Source: Pseudomonadota bacterium
GTDB lineage: Bacteria > Pseudomonadota > Gammaproteobacteria > Xanthomonadales > Rhodanobacteraceae
Length of the DNA: 6,933 nt
NCBI GenBank assembly: GCA_021777635.1
Contig: JAJYDI010000103.1
Location: 1-6,933 of the forward strand
Direction of reading: 5' to 3'
Positions 6,655 through 6,933 of this stretch are shown piece by piece; the stretch's first letter is position 1; each line of letters begins with the position of its first letter. A program made the translations under genes and the position numbers. The notes below the pieces were generated by a model, which did no database searches, was not told the DNA's origin, and worked only from the letters and a program-made list of their open reading frames with translations.

Positions 6655-6933
6655 ATGCCGCGTTTCTTCATTGACCGCCCGATCTTCGCGTGGGTGATCG
6701 CGATCCTGATCATGCTGTCGGGCATCGCCGCGATCTTCCGCCTGCCGGTCGAGGCCTATCCCGAGATCGCGCCGCCCAGCGTGGTGATCAGCACCAGCTA
6801 CCCGGGCGCCAGCGCCCAGGTGGTCGAGGACACCGTGACCTCGGTGATCGAGCAGCAACTGACCGGGCTCGACGGCCTGCTCTACTTCAGCTCGTCGTCG
6901 AGCTCCAACGGCGGATCGAACATCACGGTGACG
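6655..6933 (+). CDS. RND efflux pump, HAE1 family (AcrB/MexB type), N-terminal part, cut by window end
   Basis: This is the first 93 residues of an inner-membrane drug/proton antiporter that would normally run to about 1050 residues. The start [16 protein letters not shown] is nearly identical to the AcrB N-terminus. It forms the amphipathic leader and transmembrane helix 1 (about 10-28). The periplasmic porter segment begins with [12 protein letters not shown] (30-41), SYPGASAQ (48-55) and [12 protein letters not shown] (64-75). GAGGA at 6644-6648 overlaps the upstream TGA and lies 6 bases before the ATG, suggesting translational coupling with the adaptor. Residues 79-84 are six consecutive Ser, where AcrB has a mixed Ser/Asn/Asp stretch. 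Truncation is only by the window. The proton-relay and substrate-pocket residues lie outside, so specificity is unknown. Confidence 0.96.
   Translation, partial: MPRFFIDRPIFAWVIAILIMLSGIAAIFRLPVEAYPEIAPPSVVISTSYPGASAQVVEDTVTSVIEQQLTGLDGLLYFSSSSSSNGGSNITVT

Noticed and set aside
5530..6858. 442-codon minus-strand open frame opposite the adaptor and pump genes
   Set aside because: It is codon-aligned antisense to two clearly recognised genes, runs across their junction, and its product is Arg/Gly/His/Gln-rich with no family signature. This is the same codon-usage artefact.
1..6933. Mobile elements, CRISPR arrays, tRNA/rRNA genes, or an undescribed defence-like system
   Set aside because: I saw no transposase motifs, regularly spaced repeats, tRNA-like folds or toxin-antitoxin or nuclease genes. 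The window is accounted for by housekeeping metabolism and a standard efflux operon.

Overview
This is a very GC-rich stretch of a bacterial chromosome with strong G/C preference at third codon positions. It suggests a high-GC proteobacterium. The combination of the large 180-kDa-class NAD-dependent glutamate dehydrogenase with an AcrAB/MexAB-type efflux operon fits a gammaproteobacterium, perhaps of the Xanthomonadales, or a betaproteobacterium. That placement is inference from gene content and protein style only.

Layout: (1) Bases 1-193 lie downstream of the dehydrogenase. They hold two GC-rich stem-loops and possibly the last 39 codons of a convergent plus-strand gene. (2) Bases 194-5119, minus strand, are one complete gene for a 1641-residue NAD-specific glutamate dehydrogenase, which fills about 70% of the window. 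(3) Bases 5120-5502 are a divergent intergenic region of 383 bp. It contains a plausible sigma-70 promoter reading to the right, an imperfect dyad over its start point, and a long leader with a small stem-loop. No convincing promoter for the dehydrogenase was seen. (4) Bases 5503-6645, plus strand, encode a 380-residue lipoprotein membrane fusion protein of the RND efflux type. (5) Bases 6655-6933, plus strand, are the first 93 codons of the cognate HAE1-family RND pump, cut by the window end.

Functionally there are two units. The dehydrogenase converts glutamate to 2-oxoglutarate and ammonium with NAD+, feeding amino-acid carbon into the TCA cycle. The rightward operon encodes the periplasmic adaptor and inner-membrane pump of a tripartite drug/proton antiporter; an outer-membrane channel gene, if linked, lies beyond the window. 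The two units share only the intergenic region, and nothing in the sequence shows a joint pathway. I found no mobile element, CRISPR array, RNA gene or new kind of system. The long plus-strand open frames across the dehydrogenase are explained by codon usage.
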